DNA of 60,025 bases from Eubacteriales bacterium (GTDB lineage: Bacteria > Bacillota > Clostridia > Lachnospirales > Lachnospiraceae), in assembly GCA_030536755.1 (NCBI GenBank), contig JAUNPJ010000015.1, forward strand, positions 1 to 60,025, read 5' to 3'. The stretch's first letter is position 1. Each line of letters begins with the position of its first letter. A model generated the notes under the pieces. That model made no database searches and was not told the origin of the DNA. It worked only from the letters and a program-made list of their open reading frames with translations. The translations under genes were made by a program, and so were the position numbers. This document shows, in pieces, positions 34,540 to 42,146 of the stretch.

Positions 34540-34584
34540 GTAACTGTTCAGCAGGTAATATCTGTGAGGGTACTGAACAGATAC
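34540..34584. repeat. Dispersed palindrome between epsC copy 1 and larE
   Basis: It joins GTAACTGTTCA (34540-34550), as seen at 20948, to TCTGTGAGGGTACTGAACAG and ATAC (34561-34584), as seen at 21064-21090. The combined element suggests that both motifs belong to one repeat unit. Confidence 0.65.
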
Positions 34585-34598
34585 GAACGGAGAAACAT

Positions 34599-35420
34599 AT
34601 GAGTAATATAGATGAAAAACTGAAAAATCTTCAGGACAATCTTCGCAGTCTTGGAAGTGTTGCTATTGCTTTTTCAGGAGGCGTGGACTCTACATTTTTG
34701 TTGAAAGTGGCGCATGACGTCCTGGGTGACAAAGTGCTGGCGGTGACGGCTTCTTCCTGCTCTTTTCCCAAAAGAGAACTGGAGGAGGCAAAGACATTCT
34801 GTCAGGAACATGGCATTCGTCATGTGATTTGCGAATCTGAAGAACTGGAGATAGAAGGATTTCGGCAAAATCCTGTGAATCGCTGCTATTTGTGCAAGCG
34901 GGAATTGTTTGAGAAAATCGGGGCGATTGCGGATCAAAATCAGATGGCGGCCGTTGCGGAAGGCTCAAACACGGACGACAATGGAGACTACAGACCGGGC
35001 CTTCGTGCAATTGAAGAATTAAAAGTAAAAAGCCCTCTTCGGGATGCACAACTGTCCAAAGAAGAAATTCGCAGGCTGTCAAAGAGGGAAGGGCTTCCTA
35101 CCTGGAAGAAACAGTCTTTTGCGTGTCTGGCTTCCAGATTTGTTTACGGGGAGACGATTGATGAGAAGAAGCTTGGCATGGTAGACCGGGCGGAACAGCT
35201 TCTTCTGGACTTGGGATTTCATCAGGTGCGGGTGAGAATTCATGGAACGATTGCAAGAATCGAAGTGCTGCCGGATGAACTGGAAAGATTTGTAAAGAAA
35301 GAGATCAGAAATCTTGTCACAGAAAAATTCAAAGAATATGGATTTTCCTATGTTACACTGGATCTGGAAGGTTATCGAACCGGCAGTATGAATGAAACTC
35401 TGGGAGAAAACGTTTTCTAA
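34599..35420 (+). CDS. larE: ATP-dependent sacrificial sulfur transferase LarE
   Basis: A 273-residue PP-loop enzyme with the loop IAFSGGVDSTFLLKVAHD, NRCYLCKRELF and FACLASRFVYGE, which holds the conserved cysteine. LarE inserts sulfur into the pyridinium dithiocarboxylate precursor of the nickel-pincer cofactor, giving up its own cysteine sulfur or using a cluster. LarB and LarC are not in the window, so this copy may serve another sulfur transfer here (inference). The last codons reappear downstream of epsC copy 2. Confidence 0.9.
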   Translation: MSNIDEKLKNLQDNLRSLGSVAIAFSGGVDSTFLLKVAHDVLGDKVLAVTASSCSFPKRELEEAKTFCQEHGIRHVICESEELEIEGFRQNPVNRCYLCKRELFEKIGAIADQNQMAAVAEGSNTDDNGDYRPGLRAIEELKVKSPLRDAQLSKEEIRRLSKREGLPTWKKQSFACLASRFVYGETIDEKKLGMVDRAEQLLLDLGFHQVRVRIHGTIARIEVLPDELERFVKKEIRNLVTEKFKEYGFSYVTLDLEGYRTGSMNETLGENVF

Positions 35421-35436
35421 AAAAGAAGAAAGAGAA

Positions 35437-35549
35437 GGACAGGAGACGGTTTTGTGTCCGGAATCTGAGATAGATCCGGACAAAAACCTGTCCCCTGTCC
35501 TTAATTTTAAAGAGAAAGTATGAAATCAATGAACACGATTTCATACTTT
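35437..35549 (+). terminator. Two strong hairpins after larE
   Basis: First: GGACAGG...GTCCGGA (from 35437) pairs with TCCGGAC...CCTGTCC (to 35500), a long bulged stem. Second: AAAGTATGAAATC (35515-35527) pairs perfectly with GATTTCATACTTT (35537-35549) and runs into a T-rich tract. The second half recurs at 41218-41233. Confidence 0.75.
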
Positions 35550-35569
35550 CTTATTTTTATTTATTCATG

Positions 35570-35598
35570 TTAATGGTACAGTGTTCCCAAGATATACT
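35570..35598 (+). promoter_or_regulatory. Candidate promoter of the encapsulin operon
   Basis: TTAATG (35570-35575), 17 bases, TATACT (35593-35598), 33 bases before the JAMM gene and after strong hairpins. The -35 is weak. Confidence 0.5.
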
Positions 35599-35630
35599 TT
35601 GAGAAATCAGAGAAAAGAAGGTGAGAAAAT

Positions 35631-36122
35631 ATGCTGATTCTTAACAAGGAAACAACAGATAAGCTTTTCTCCCATGCAAGATCCGAATATCCAAAAGAAT
35701 GCTGCGGAATCCTGTTAGGCAGGCGGTTGGGAGAACAAAGAATTGCGTCAGCGGCGATTTCAACCAGGAATATGGCAGATGAGGCACAGACGCAGTTTTT
35801 GATCAATCCTCTTGAGATTGTCAGGGCAGAGAAGACTGCAGAATTGCAAAATCTGGAGATTGTGGGATTTTATCATTCACATCCCGATTATGAGGCGATC
35901 GTTTCACAGGCAGATGTGCTGCATATGATTGCGGGATATTCTTATTTGATTATTTCTGTGAAAAACGGTGTACATATCAGGGCGCACAGTTTTGAAAAGC
36001 AGATACACAAGGATATGGATGCAAAAGAGGAAATCTTGATAAATAAGGAGAAGAAAAATGGGAATTTCAGTATATATATCAGCAACGCTGAGGAGTTTTG
36101 TAAATCGAAATGCCCGGCTTGA
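35631..36122 (+). CDS. JAMM (M67) metallopeptidase, Mec-like
   Basis: A 163-residue zinc isopeptidase-type protein. Glu22 precedes CCGILLG, and the zinc motif is FYHSHPDYEAIVSQAD (HxHx7Sx2D), complete. In Mycobacterium tuberculosis a JAMM protein (Mec) releases cysteine from the carrier CysO, and in other bacteria JAMM enzymes trim ubiquitin-like carriers. The next gene encodes a sulfur-carrier domain with an internal Gly-Gly, its likely substrate (inference). The last 65 bases overlap that gene; the C-terminal 21 residues come from the overlap and may be dispensable. Confidence 0.85.
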   Translation: MLILNKETTDKLFSHARSEYPKECCGILLGRRLGEQRIASAAISTRNMADEAQTQFLINPLEIVRAEKTAELQNLEIVGFYHSHPDYEAIVSQADVLHMIAGYSYLIISVKNGVHIRAHSFEKQIHKDMDAKEEILINKEKKNGNFSIYISNAEEFCKSKCPA

Positions 36123-37521
36123 GATAGAGGGAACGACAGTTCGCGAAATATTGGAGCATTTGCAGGAGGAGTATCCGGATAGCAGGAAAGGACTGTTTGA
36201 GGAGGACGGCTCACTTCGGCCATTTGTCAGTGTCTATGTCAATGACGTTAGAATTTCAGAAGCAGTGCAATGGGAAAATTCTTTGTACGAAACAGATGAG
36301 ATTCTACTTCTGCCTGCGATTGCGGGAGGTGCACCTGTGGAAAGTGTTATTTCAGATGAAAGAAGAAAGGAAGTATCTCTGGGAGACCATGAAATCGAAC
36401 GTTTTAACAAGCATCTGATGCTTCGTGAAATCGGAGTCAAAGGGCAAAAGAAAATTATGGCAGCGAAAGTGCTGGTGATTGGTCTGGGGGCTCTTGGGTC
36501 TCCGGTCGTACAATATCTGGCGGCAGCAGGAGTGGGAACGATAGGAATTGCTGATTTTGATGAAGTTTCTCTTGGAAATCTGCAAAGTCAGGTGATTCAT
36601 GGAACCAGAGATGTACATCGTCCCAAGACTGCGTCTGCGAGGGATTCTATTAAGGCGATTAATCCGAAAATTAAAATTCAGGTAATCAATGAAAAAATAG
36701 AGGCTGACAACATTGAAGAAATTATAGAAGGATACGATGTCATAGTGGATTGTACGGATAACTATAAATCGCGTTATCTGATCAATGATGCCTGTGTCCT
36801 GCAGGACAAGCCGGCGGTATTTGGTGCAATGTATCAGTTTGAGGGACAGGTGAGTGTCTTTGATGCAAAATCCGGACCGTGTCTGCGCTGTCAGTTTCCC
36901 GCTCCGCCGCCGGCCGGCCTTGTTCCTACTTGTGCGGAGGGCGGCGTCATCAGTCCTTTGCCGGGGATTATTGGAAGTGCACAGGCAAATGAGGTGCTGA
37001 AGCTGCTTGTCGGAGGAGGAGAAAGTCTGACTGGAAAACTGCTCATGGTGGATACATGGAGGCTTCGTACATCCATTCTTCCGGTTCATAAAGATGAAAA
37101 CTGTCCGGTTTGCGGAAAACATCCATCTATTTTGGAAGTGGAAAATTTTGATTATGAAGATTTCTGTGGATTAAAGCAGGATGAATATGAAATACCTGTG
37201 GAGGGAATTGATGCAGAAGAACTGGCGATAAGAATTGAAAATGGAGATCCGATGACGATTGTGGATGTCAGAGAACCTCATGAGCGTGCGATTCAGCGTT
37301 TTCCAAATGCAATCATCATACCAATCGGACAACTGGCAAGGAGACAGAAAGAACTGGATCCCGATGTAGATACTATTTTTATCTGCAAAGAGGGAAAAAG
37401 AAGTATTCTGGCAATCAATACATTGCGGGAAGCCGGCTATAAAGGTCCGATGTACAACTTGAAGGGTGGAATAGAATCGGCAAAGAATATCATCTTTTCG
37501 AATGAAGCAGGATGGCTGTAA
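36058..37521 (+). CDS. Sulfur-carrier / E1-like / rhodanese triple fusion
   Basis: A 487-residue cytoplasmic fusion. Residues 1-91 are a MoaD/ThiS-like beta-grasp carrier ending in AIAGG (Gly90-Gly91), but the chain continues instead of stopping there. About 110-365 are a MoeB/ThiF-type adenylating domain: GLGALGSPVVQYLAAAGVG, LQSQVIH, DCTDNYKSRYLIND, and two CxxC pairs (CLRC, CPVC) for zinc. About 385-487 are a rhodanese with active cysteine in FICKEGKRS. It thus holds carrier, activation and sulfur donor in one chain. AAGGAG precedes the ATG inside the JAMM gene. Confidence 0.9.
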   Translation: MGISVYISATLRSFVNRNARLEIEGTTVREILEHLQEEYPDSRKGLFEEDGSLRPFVSVYVNDVRISEAVQWENSLYETDEILLLPAIAGGAPVESVISDERRKEVSLGDHEIERFNKHLMLREIGVKGQKKIMAAKVLVIGLGALGSPVVQYLAAAGVGTIGIADFDEVSLGNLQSQVIHGTRDVHRPKTASARDSIKAINPKIKIQVINEKIEADNIEEIIEGYDVIVDCTDNYKSRYLINDACVLQDKPAVFGAMYQFEGQVSVFDAKSGPCLRCQFPAPPPAGLVPTCAEGGVISPLPGIIGSAQANEVLKLLVGGGESLTGKLLMVDTWRLRTSILPVHKDENCPVCGKHPSILEVENFDYEDFCGLKQDEYEIPVEGIDAEELAIRIENGDPMTIVDVREPHERAIQRFPNAIIIPIGQLARRQKELDPDVDTIFICKEGKRSILAINTLREAGYKGPMYNLKGGIESAKNIIFSNEAGWL

Positions 37522-37592
37522 AGTTTCTCTGGGAAATACAGAATTGGAGAAATTTGACATAGAATCAAAATGAAAAACAGGAGGTTAGAATC

Positions 37593-38540
37593 ATGGCAAA
37601 AGAGGTACAGGGAATCAATGCATTAGGAGCGCAGGCGGCATATAATCTTGCCAATGTGACAAAAACAAAACCACAGTATGGAGCTCTTACACCAAAGTGG
37701 TTAACAAAATTACTGGAATTTAAGGGGCTGGAAACAGGCATTTACCGTGTGAATAAGGTTGTAGAAGGAGAAACGCCACTGGATGTTTTGTGCAGTCAGA
37801 CGAAGAAGTCTGATATCATTCCGGATGGCTATATTGAGTATGAAACAGAACCAAGAGAATATCGTTTGAATTCTATTTCTACGATCATCAATATCAATAC
37901 TGCGATTGAGGATGTGTATAGTTCCCCTTATGATCAGGCAAAGGAGCAGTTGTCTCTGGCTATTGAAAGTTTGAGAGAGCGACAGGAAAGCCAGTTGATC
38001 AATAACGATGATTATGGACTGTTGAAAAATGTACCGGATTCGCAGAGAATCCAGTCACGTACAGGAGCGCCTACACCCGATGATCTGGATGAATTGATTA
38101 CAAAAGTATGGAAGGAGCCGTCCTTCTTCCTTGCACATCCGAGAGCGATTGCAGCATTTGAGAGAGAATGCACAAAGAGAGGTGTCCCGCCTGTAACCGC
38201 CAATATTGCGGGAGGAACTTTCATCCTATGGAGAGGAATTCCGATTATTCCAACAGATAAACTCATGGTAGATGGTCTGAAGAATCCGAAGAGCCAGAGT
38301 GGAAAGACGAATATTTTGCTGATTCGTACCGGAGAAGCGAAACGTGGTGTGATCGGACTTTATCAGGCAGGAATGAAAAATGAACAGTCAAGAGGCCTGT
38401 CAGTAAGATTCCGCGGAATTGATGATAAAGGAGTTGCATCTTATCTGTTATCTTTGTACTGCTCAGCAGCGATTCTGGCTGATGACGCAATTGCAGTATT
38501 GGAAGATGTCGAGGTAGGTGAATATTATGACTATGAATAA
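37593..38540 (+). CDS. srpI: Family 2A encapsulin shell protein (SrpI-like)
   Basis: A 315-residue HK97-fold shell protein of family 2A, starting with the extended N-terminal arm seen in this family (GINALGAQAAYNLANVTKTK). RVNKVVEGETPLDVLC, ISTIININTAIEDVYSSPYD, FFLAHPRAIAAFERECTKRG and GVASYLLSLYCSAAILADDAI all match SrpI-type proteins. These form roughly 25 nm protein shells; the Synechococcus homologue packages a cysteine desulfurase. Here the cargo gene overlaps its 3' end by 14 bases. AGGAGG precedes the ATG. Confidence 0.93.
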   Translation: MAKEVQGINALGAQAAYNLANVTKTKPQYGALTPKWLTKLLEFKGLETGIYRVNKVVEGETPLDVLCSQTKKSDIIPDGYIEYETEPREYRLNSISTIININTAIEDVYSSPYDQAKEQLSLAIESLRERQESQLINNDDYGLLKNVPDSQRIQSRTGAPTPDDLDELITKVWKEPSFFLAHPRAIAAFERECTKRGVPPVTANIAGGTFILWRGIPIIPTDKLMVDGLKNPKSQSGKTNILLIRTGEAKRGVIGLYQAGMKNEQSRGLSVRFRGIDDKGVASYLLSLYCSAAILADDAIAVLEDVEVGEYYDYE

Positions 38541-40119
38541 TTCCAGAGGAAATGCCGCAAATTATGGGTTACCTTCCGAGCTGGAATTAGAGGGACTGGC
38601 AAATCAGTTATTTTCAGATATAGATGGAAGCCTTTTTGAGCCGGAAGTGTGCGCCAATGGGATTGAAAAACTGGTTACATATGGTGATACGGGTATATTT
38701 GATGTGGCTGCAAGCAAGATAGCCGGAGTATCAGGCGGCTGGGATTTTGAGAATATCCCTGGCGTACTGAAAAAGGAATCCGGCAGCAGTGTGGAAGCAC
38801 AAGCAGCGACAGGATATTCACCACGTGTGATTTCCGAGCAGCAGGCGCAGACCCCAGCAGCAGGAAACCCTGCCGCAGCAGCTGCACACAAAGGTGATCC
38901 CCAGATTGTCGTGGGAAGTAAGAGCCTTGCTCAGATTCGTCAGGATTTTCCAATTCTTCAGGAGAAGATCAATGGAAATCCTCTGATCTGGTTGGATAAT
39001 GGAGCTACAACACAGCGCCCCAGACAGGTTATAGACAGGCTTACTTATTACTATGAACATGAAAATTCCAACGTGCACAGAGGCGCCCATACTCTGGCGG
39101 CAAGATCTACAGATGCCTATGAAGGAGCAAGACAGATCACAGCGGACTTTATCGGTGCACCTTCAAAAGACAACATTATTTTTGTGAGAGGAACGACAGA
39201 GGGAATTAACCTGGTTGCTCATTCTTATGTAAAACCACTTCTGCAGCCGGGAGACGAGATTATTGTATCTTTGTTGGAGCATCATGCAAACATTGTTCCA
39301 TGGCAGCTTATTGCACAGGAGACGGGAGCTGTGATTAAAGTGATTCCGGTAGATCAATCGGGACAGCTTCTCCTCTCCGAATATGAAAAATTATTTACGA
39401 AAAGAACAAAGTTTGTCTCTGTGACACACGTTTCCAATGTACTTGGAACCATCACGCCGGTGGCAGAATTAATTGCCATTGCACATCGGCATGGTGTCCG
39501 CATTCTGGTTGACGGAGCTCAGTCAGTGGCGCATATCCCGGTGAATGTGACTGCTTTGGATGCTGACTGGTTCGTATTTTCCGGACATAAGATTTATGCT
39601 CCTACAGGCATTGGCGCTGTTTACGGAAAAAAAGAAATTCTGGAAGAGGCAAAGCCTTACCATGGCGGTGGAAATATGATCAAAGATGTTACCTTTGAGC
39701 GAACCATATACAATCCTGCACCCAATAAATTTGAGGCGGGAACTGCAAGCATTGCCGATGCGGTAGGACTTGGTGCTGCCCTGGAATATCTGAACCAGAT
39801 TGGAATGCCGGAGATCAGCAGATATGAACATGAACTGGTCAGCTATGGAATGAAAGAGCTGGGAAAAATCAAAGGACTACATCTGATCGGTACGGCAGCT
39901 GAAAAATCCAGCGCACTTTCCTTTGTTATGGATGGCATTTCCGATGAAGCGGTTGGAAAGAGACTGGATCAAAATGGAATTGCTGTGCGTGTGGGGCATC
40001 ACTGTGCACAGCCGATTCTGAGACATTATGGACTGGAAAGCGTGGTACGCCCTACTCTGGCGTTATACAATTCATTTGAGGATATTGATGCTCTGGCAAA
40101 AGTCCTCCGTTCATTATAA
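38527..40119 (+). CDS. Encapsulin cargo cysteine desulfurase (SufS-like with targeting N-terminus)
   Basis: A 530-residue PLP enzyme that takes sulfur from cysteine as persulfide and releases alanine. Residues 1 to about 135 are an extension absent from ordinary SufS: it begins with a conserved-looking GLPSELELEGLANQLFSDI, continues to a GGWDFENIPG stretch, and ends in a low-complexity Ala/Gln/Pro linker. This is the type of domain that directs family 2A cargo into the shell. The rest is SufS-like, with PLP lysine in FSGHKIYAPTG and the persulfide cysteine in VRVGHHCAQP. Start ATG at 38527, after AGGTAGGTG. Confidence 0.93.
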   Translation: MTMNNSRGNAANYGLPSELELEGLANQLFSDIDGSLFEPEVCANGIEKLVTYGDTGIFDVAASKIAGVSGGWDFENIPGVLKKESGSSVEAQAATGYSPRVISEQQAQTPAAGNPAAAAAHKGDPQIVVGSKSLAQIRQDFPILQEKINGNPLIWLDNGATTQRPRQVIDRLTYYYEHENSNVHRGAHTLAARSTDAYEGARQITADFIGAPSKDNIIFVRGTTEGINLVAHSYVKPLLQPGDEIIVSLLEHHANIVPWQLIAQETGAVIKVIPVDQSGQLLLSEYEKLFTKRTKFVSVTHVSNVLGTITPVAELIAIAHRHGVRILVDGAQSVAHIPVNVTALDADWFVFSGHKIYAPTGIGAVYGKKEILEEAKPYHGGGNMIKDVTFERTIYNPAPNKFEAGTASIADAVGLGAALEYLNQIGMPEISRYEHELVSYGMKELGKIKGLHLIGTAAEKSSALSFVMDGISDEAVGKRLDQNGIAVRVGHHCAQPILRHYGLESVVRPTLALYNSFEDIDALAKVLRSL

Positions 40120-40143
40120 ATAAACAAAGGAGAGATAAAGAGC

Positions 40144-41097
40144 ATGAATCACAGACTGGAAAATGATGTAAACCGGCTTGTAGAGCAAATCATAGAGGAT
40201 TATAAAAAGGGAAGAGATATCGACGATATTGTAGAGAATTTTACCAATCCGAATAAGGATGATATTGTAAAAATACTGGATCAGATTCGAAATATCATAT
40301 TTCCGGGATACTATAAAAATAAAAGTTATCGTATCTATACAGTCAGAAATAATCTGTCTATGCAGTTAGAAGATGTACTGTATAATCTCAGCAAGCAGAT
40401 ATCCATTGTCCTGAAATATTTACCGGAATACGCGGGAAAGGAAGAACGGGAACTGCTGTATGAAGGAGAAAGACTGTCTTTGCAGTTCCTGGAAAAAATT
40501 ACAAAAATTCGAGAACTGATTCAGACAGATCTTCAGGCGGCGTATGATGGTGATCCTGCCGCTTTCAATAAACCGGAGATTATTTTTTCTTATCCGGGAC
40601 TGTATGCCACCATGGTAAACAGAATTGCGCATGAGCTTTATCTGCTCGGTATACCACTGATCCCGAGAATCATGACAGAACATGCACATACAGAAACCGG
40701 CATTGACATCCATCCGGGGGCGGTTCTGGGAAAATATTTCTTTATTGACCATGGTACGGGGATTGTGATAGGTGAGACGGCTATTATTGGAGATAATGTA
40801 AAAATATACCAGGGAGTGACCATCGGTGCTTTATCCACCAGAGGTGGCCAGAAGCTGCACGGAAAGAAGAGACATCCTACGATAGAAGACAATGTGACAA
40901 TCTATGCGGGGGCTTCGATTCTTGGAGGAGATACGGTGATCGGGCATGATTCTGTGATTGGCGGAAATGCATTCATCACTACCTCCATTCCTGCTGATAT
41001 GAGAGTCAGCATCAAAAATCAGGAGCTGGAGTACAGACAAGGAAAGAGAAACAGTAAGGAAATCAGCCAGAGTGAGGAATGGTATTATATCATTTGA
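40144..41097 (+). CDS. epsC: Serine O-acetyltransferase, copy 2
   Basis: A 317-residue EpsC-like enzyme, near-twin of the protein at 33547. Most differences lie in the N-terminal helices; the hexapeptide domain with HPGAVLGKYFFIDHGTG is nearly unchanged. It follows the desulfurase by 24 bases with GGAGAG, so it is part of the encapsulin operon. Serine acetyltransferases commonly accompany family 2A encapsulins, which fits the idea that cysteine supply and cysteine desulfuration are tied together. Confidence 0.92.
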   Translation: MNHRLENDVNRLVEQIIEDYKKGRDIDDIVENFTNPNKDDIVKILDQIRNIIFPGYYKNKSYRIYTVRNNLSMQLEDVLYNLSKQISIVLKYLPEYAGKEERELLYEGERLSLQFLEKITKIRELIQTDLQAAYDGDPAAFNKPEIIFSYPGLYATMVNRIAHELYLLGIPLIPRIMTEHAHTETGIDIHPGAVLGKYFFIDHGTGIVIGETAIIGDNVKIYQGVTIGALSTRGGQKLHGKKRHPTIEDNVTIYAGASILGGDTVIGHDSVIGGNAFITTSIPADMRVSIKNQELEYRQGKRNSKEISQSEEWYYII

Positions 41098-41108
41098 TAA
41101 AAGAGAAT

Positions 41109-41270
41109 GAAAACGTTTTCTAAAAAAGAAGGATAAAACATAGAAAACACCTGAAACTGTGAAACATCATGAAAAATAAAGGCATTTTTAAGAAGAAAGT
41201 GTGGAAGCGTTGCATACGATTTCATACTTTCTTCTTTTATTTTTTGTGTGTGAATGATACAGTGGGGTTA
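41109..41270 (+). pseudogene. Relic of the larE 3' end and its downstream hairpin
   Basis: The 23 bases at 41109-41131 are identical to 35406-35428, which include the last codons and stop of larE. After about 87 bases, 41218-41233 is identical to 35537-35552, the right arm of the hairpin after larE, followed by a shared TGNTACAGTG block. No larE body is present. It marks the end of a duplicated segment. Confidence 0.7.
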
Positions 41271-41321
41271 ACTGAAAAACAAGACGATTTGAAAATGATA
41301 ATAAATAAGGGAGTGGTAATC

Positions 41322-41483
41322 TTGAAAAAATTTATAGAGTTATTATGTATGAAATTTATGTGGAAGAAGGAAGATAAGAGTTCGATGGATTATTATATCT
41401 ATCACAGTATGATGATCACTCCGGGAGCTTACCGTGGATTGGCAGTTTCCAAAGGAATTTTGAAGGAAAAGACAGGCACGTAG
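41322..41483 (+). CDS. Small hypothetical protein before the DUF2325 gene
   Basis: A 53-residue frame read from a TTG start at 41322, eight bases after AAGGGAG, encoding MKKFIELLCMKFMWKKED at the start. It then has tyrosine- and methionine-rich and basic stretches. The frame is also open upstream from 41169, but that part runs through the larE relic. No family recognised. It ends 13 bases before the next gene, with which it is probably cotranscribed. Confidence 0.5.
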   Translation: MKKFIELLCMKFMWKKEDKSSMDYYIYHSMMITPGAYRGLAVSKGILKEKTGT

Positions 41484-41496
41484 AGGAGGGAGCGGT

Positions 41497-41772
41497 ATGA
41501 GTATTGTGATTGTTGGTGGAAATGAACGTATGGAAAATGATTATCGTAAAATATGCAGAAAACATCAGTTTAAAGCAAAAGTGTTTACAAAAGTAAAAGG
41601 ACCGATACGTAATCAGATTGGAGAACCGCAACTGATTGTAATTTTTACGGATACCGTTGCACATAAAATGTCCATGGCGGCAAAAAAGGAAGCGAAGCAT
41701 AAAGATATTCCGGTGACGTATGTGCACAGCAGCAGTGCGACTGCACTGGAACAGGCATTAGCAATTTATTAA
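41497..41772 (+). CDS. DUF2325 domain protein
   Basis: A 91-residue protein that fits DUF2325 in size and in its start SIVIVGGNERMENDYRKICRK, with a Rossmann-like strand-loop and a later FTDTVAHKMSMAAKKEAK and VTYVHSSSATAL. The family is found in many Firmicutes and is of unknown function. A strong GAGGAGGGAG ribosome site precedes it. A terminator follows. Confidence 0.85.
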   Translation: MSIVIVGGNERMENDYRKICRKHQFKAKVFTKVKGPIRNQIGEPQLIVIFTDTVAHKMSMAAKKEAKHKDIPVTYVHSSSATALEQALAIY

Positions 41773-41789
41773 TAGAAAAATATAAGACA

Positions 41790-41817
41790 AGACATGCCAG
41801 AAGGTGTGTCTTTTTTT
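41790..41817 (+). terminator. Terminator after the DUF2325 gene
   Basis: GACATGCC (41791-41798) pairs with GGTGTGTC (41803-41810), allowing G-T pairs, followed by seven Ts. Confidence 0.7.
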
Positions 41818-42055
41818 CTGCCCGAAAACAGAAAAAACAGAGATTATTTTTTAAAAATAAGCAGTCGTGAGAAAAAAATAGGGCACTGCGACGTTCAAAT
41901 AGACCAAAAACCCTTATAAACAGCGGAAAAAAGAGACTGTCAACGTTTTCAAAATATCATTTAAAACATAGAAATATAGTCGGAAAAGCAGGAAAAAAGA
42001 CGCACGAAATAATGAAAAAACGAAAAATATAAGATGTCGATTTCAGAATCTCTCG
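41818..42055. other. AT-rich gap upstream of metK, no gene seen
   Basis: I see no gene, tRNA or riboswitch core here. It contains a CAACGTTTTCA motif (41941-41951) that recurs at 55255-55265, upstream of the other importer operon. Confidence 0.5.
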
Positions 42056-42084
42056 TTGTTATTTTGATGTTTCGCGTTTATGAT
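42056..42084 (+). promoter_or_regulatory. Promoter for the metK / nitrogenase-like operon
   Basis: TTGTTA (42056-42061), 17 bases, TATGAT (42079-42084). The leader is only about 55 nt, too short for a SAM riboswitch. Confidence 0.65.
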
Positions 42085-42146
42085 TTAGAAAAGTTTTCAA
42101 AGGAAACAAAAAGCAAAAATAAATGAGATAGATGGAGGAAAAAGTT

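Noticed and set aside
41169-41321. Longer version of the small protein before DUF2325
   Set aside because: The upstream part runs through the larE relic and hairpin and has no ribosome site. The TTG at 41322 has one.
41818-42146. SAM riboswitch upstream of metK
   Set aside because: No SAM aptamer core was found, and the likely promoter leaves only about 55 nt of leader.
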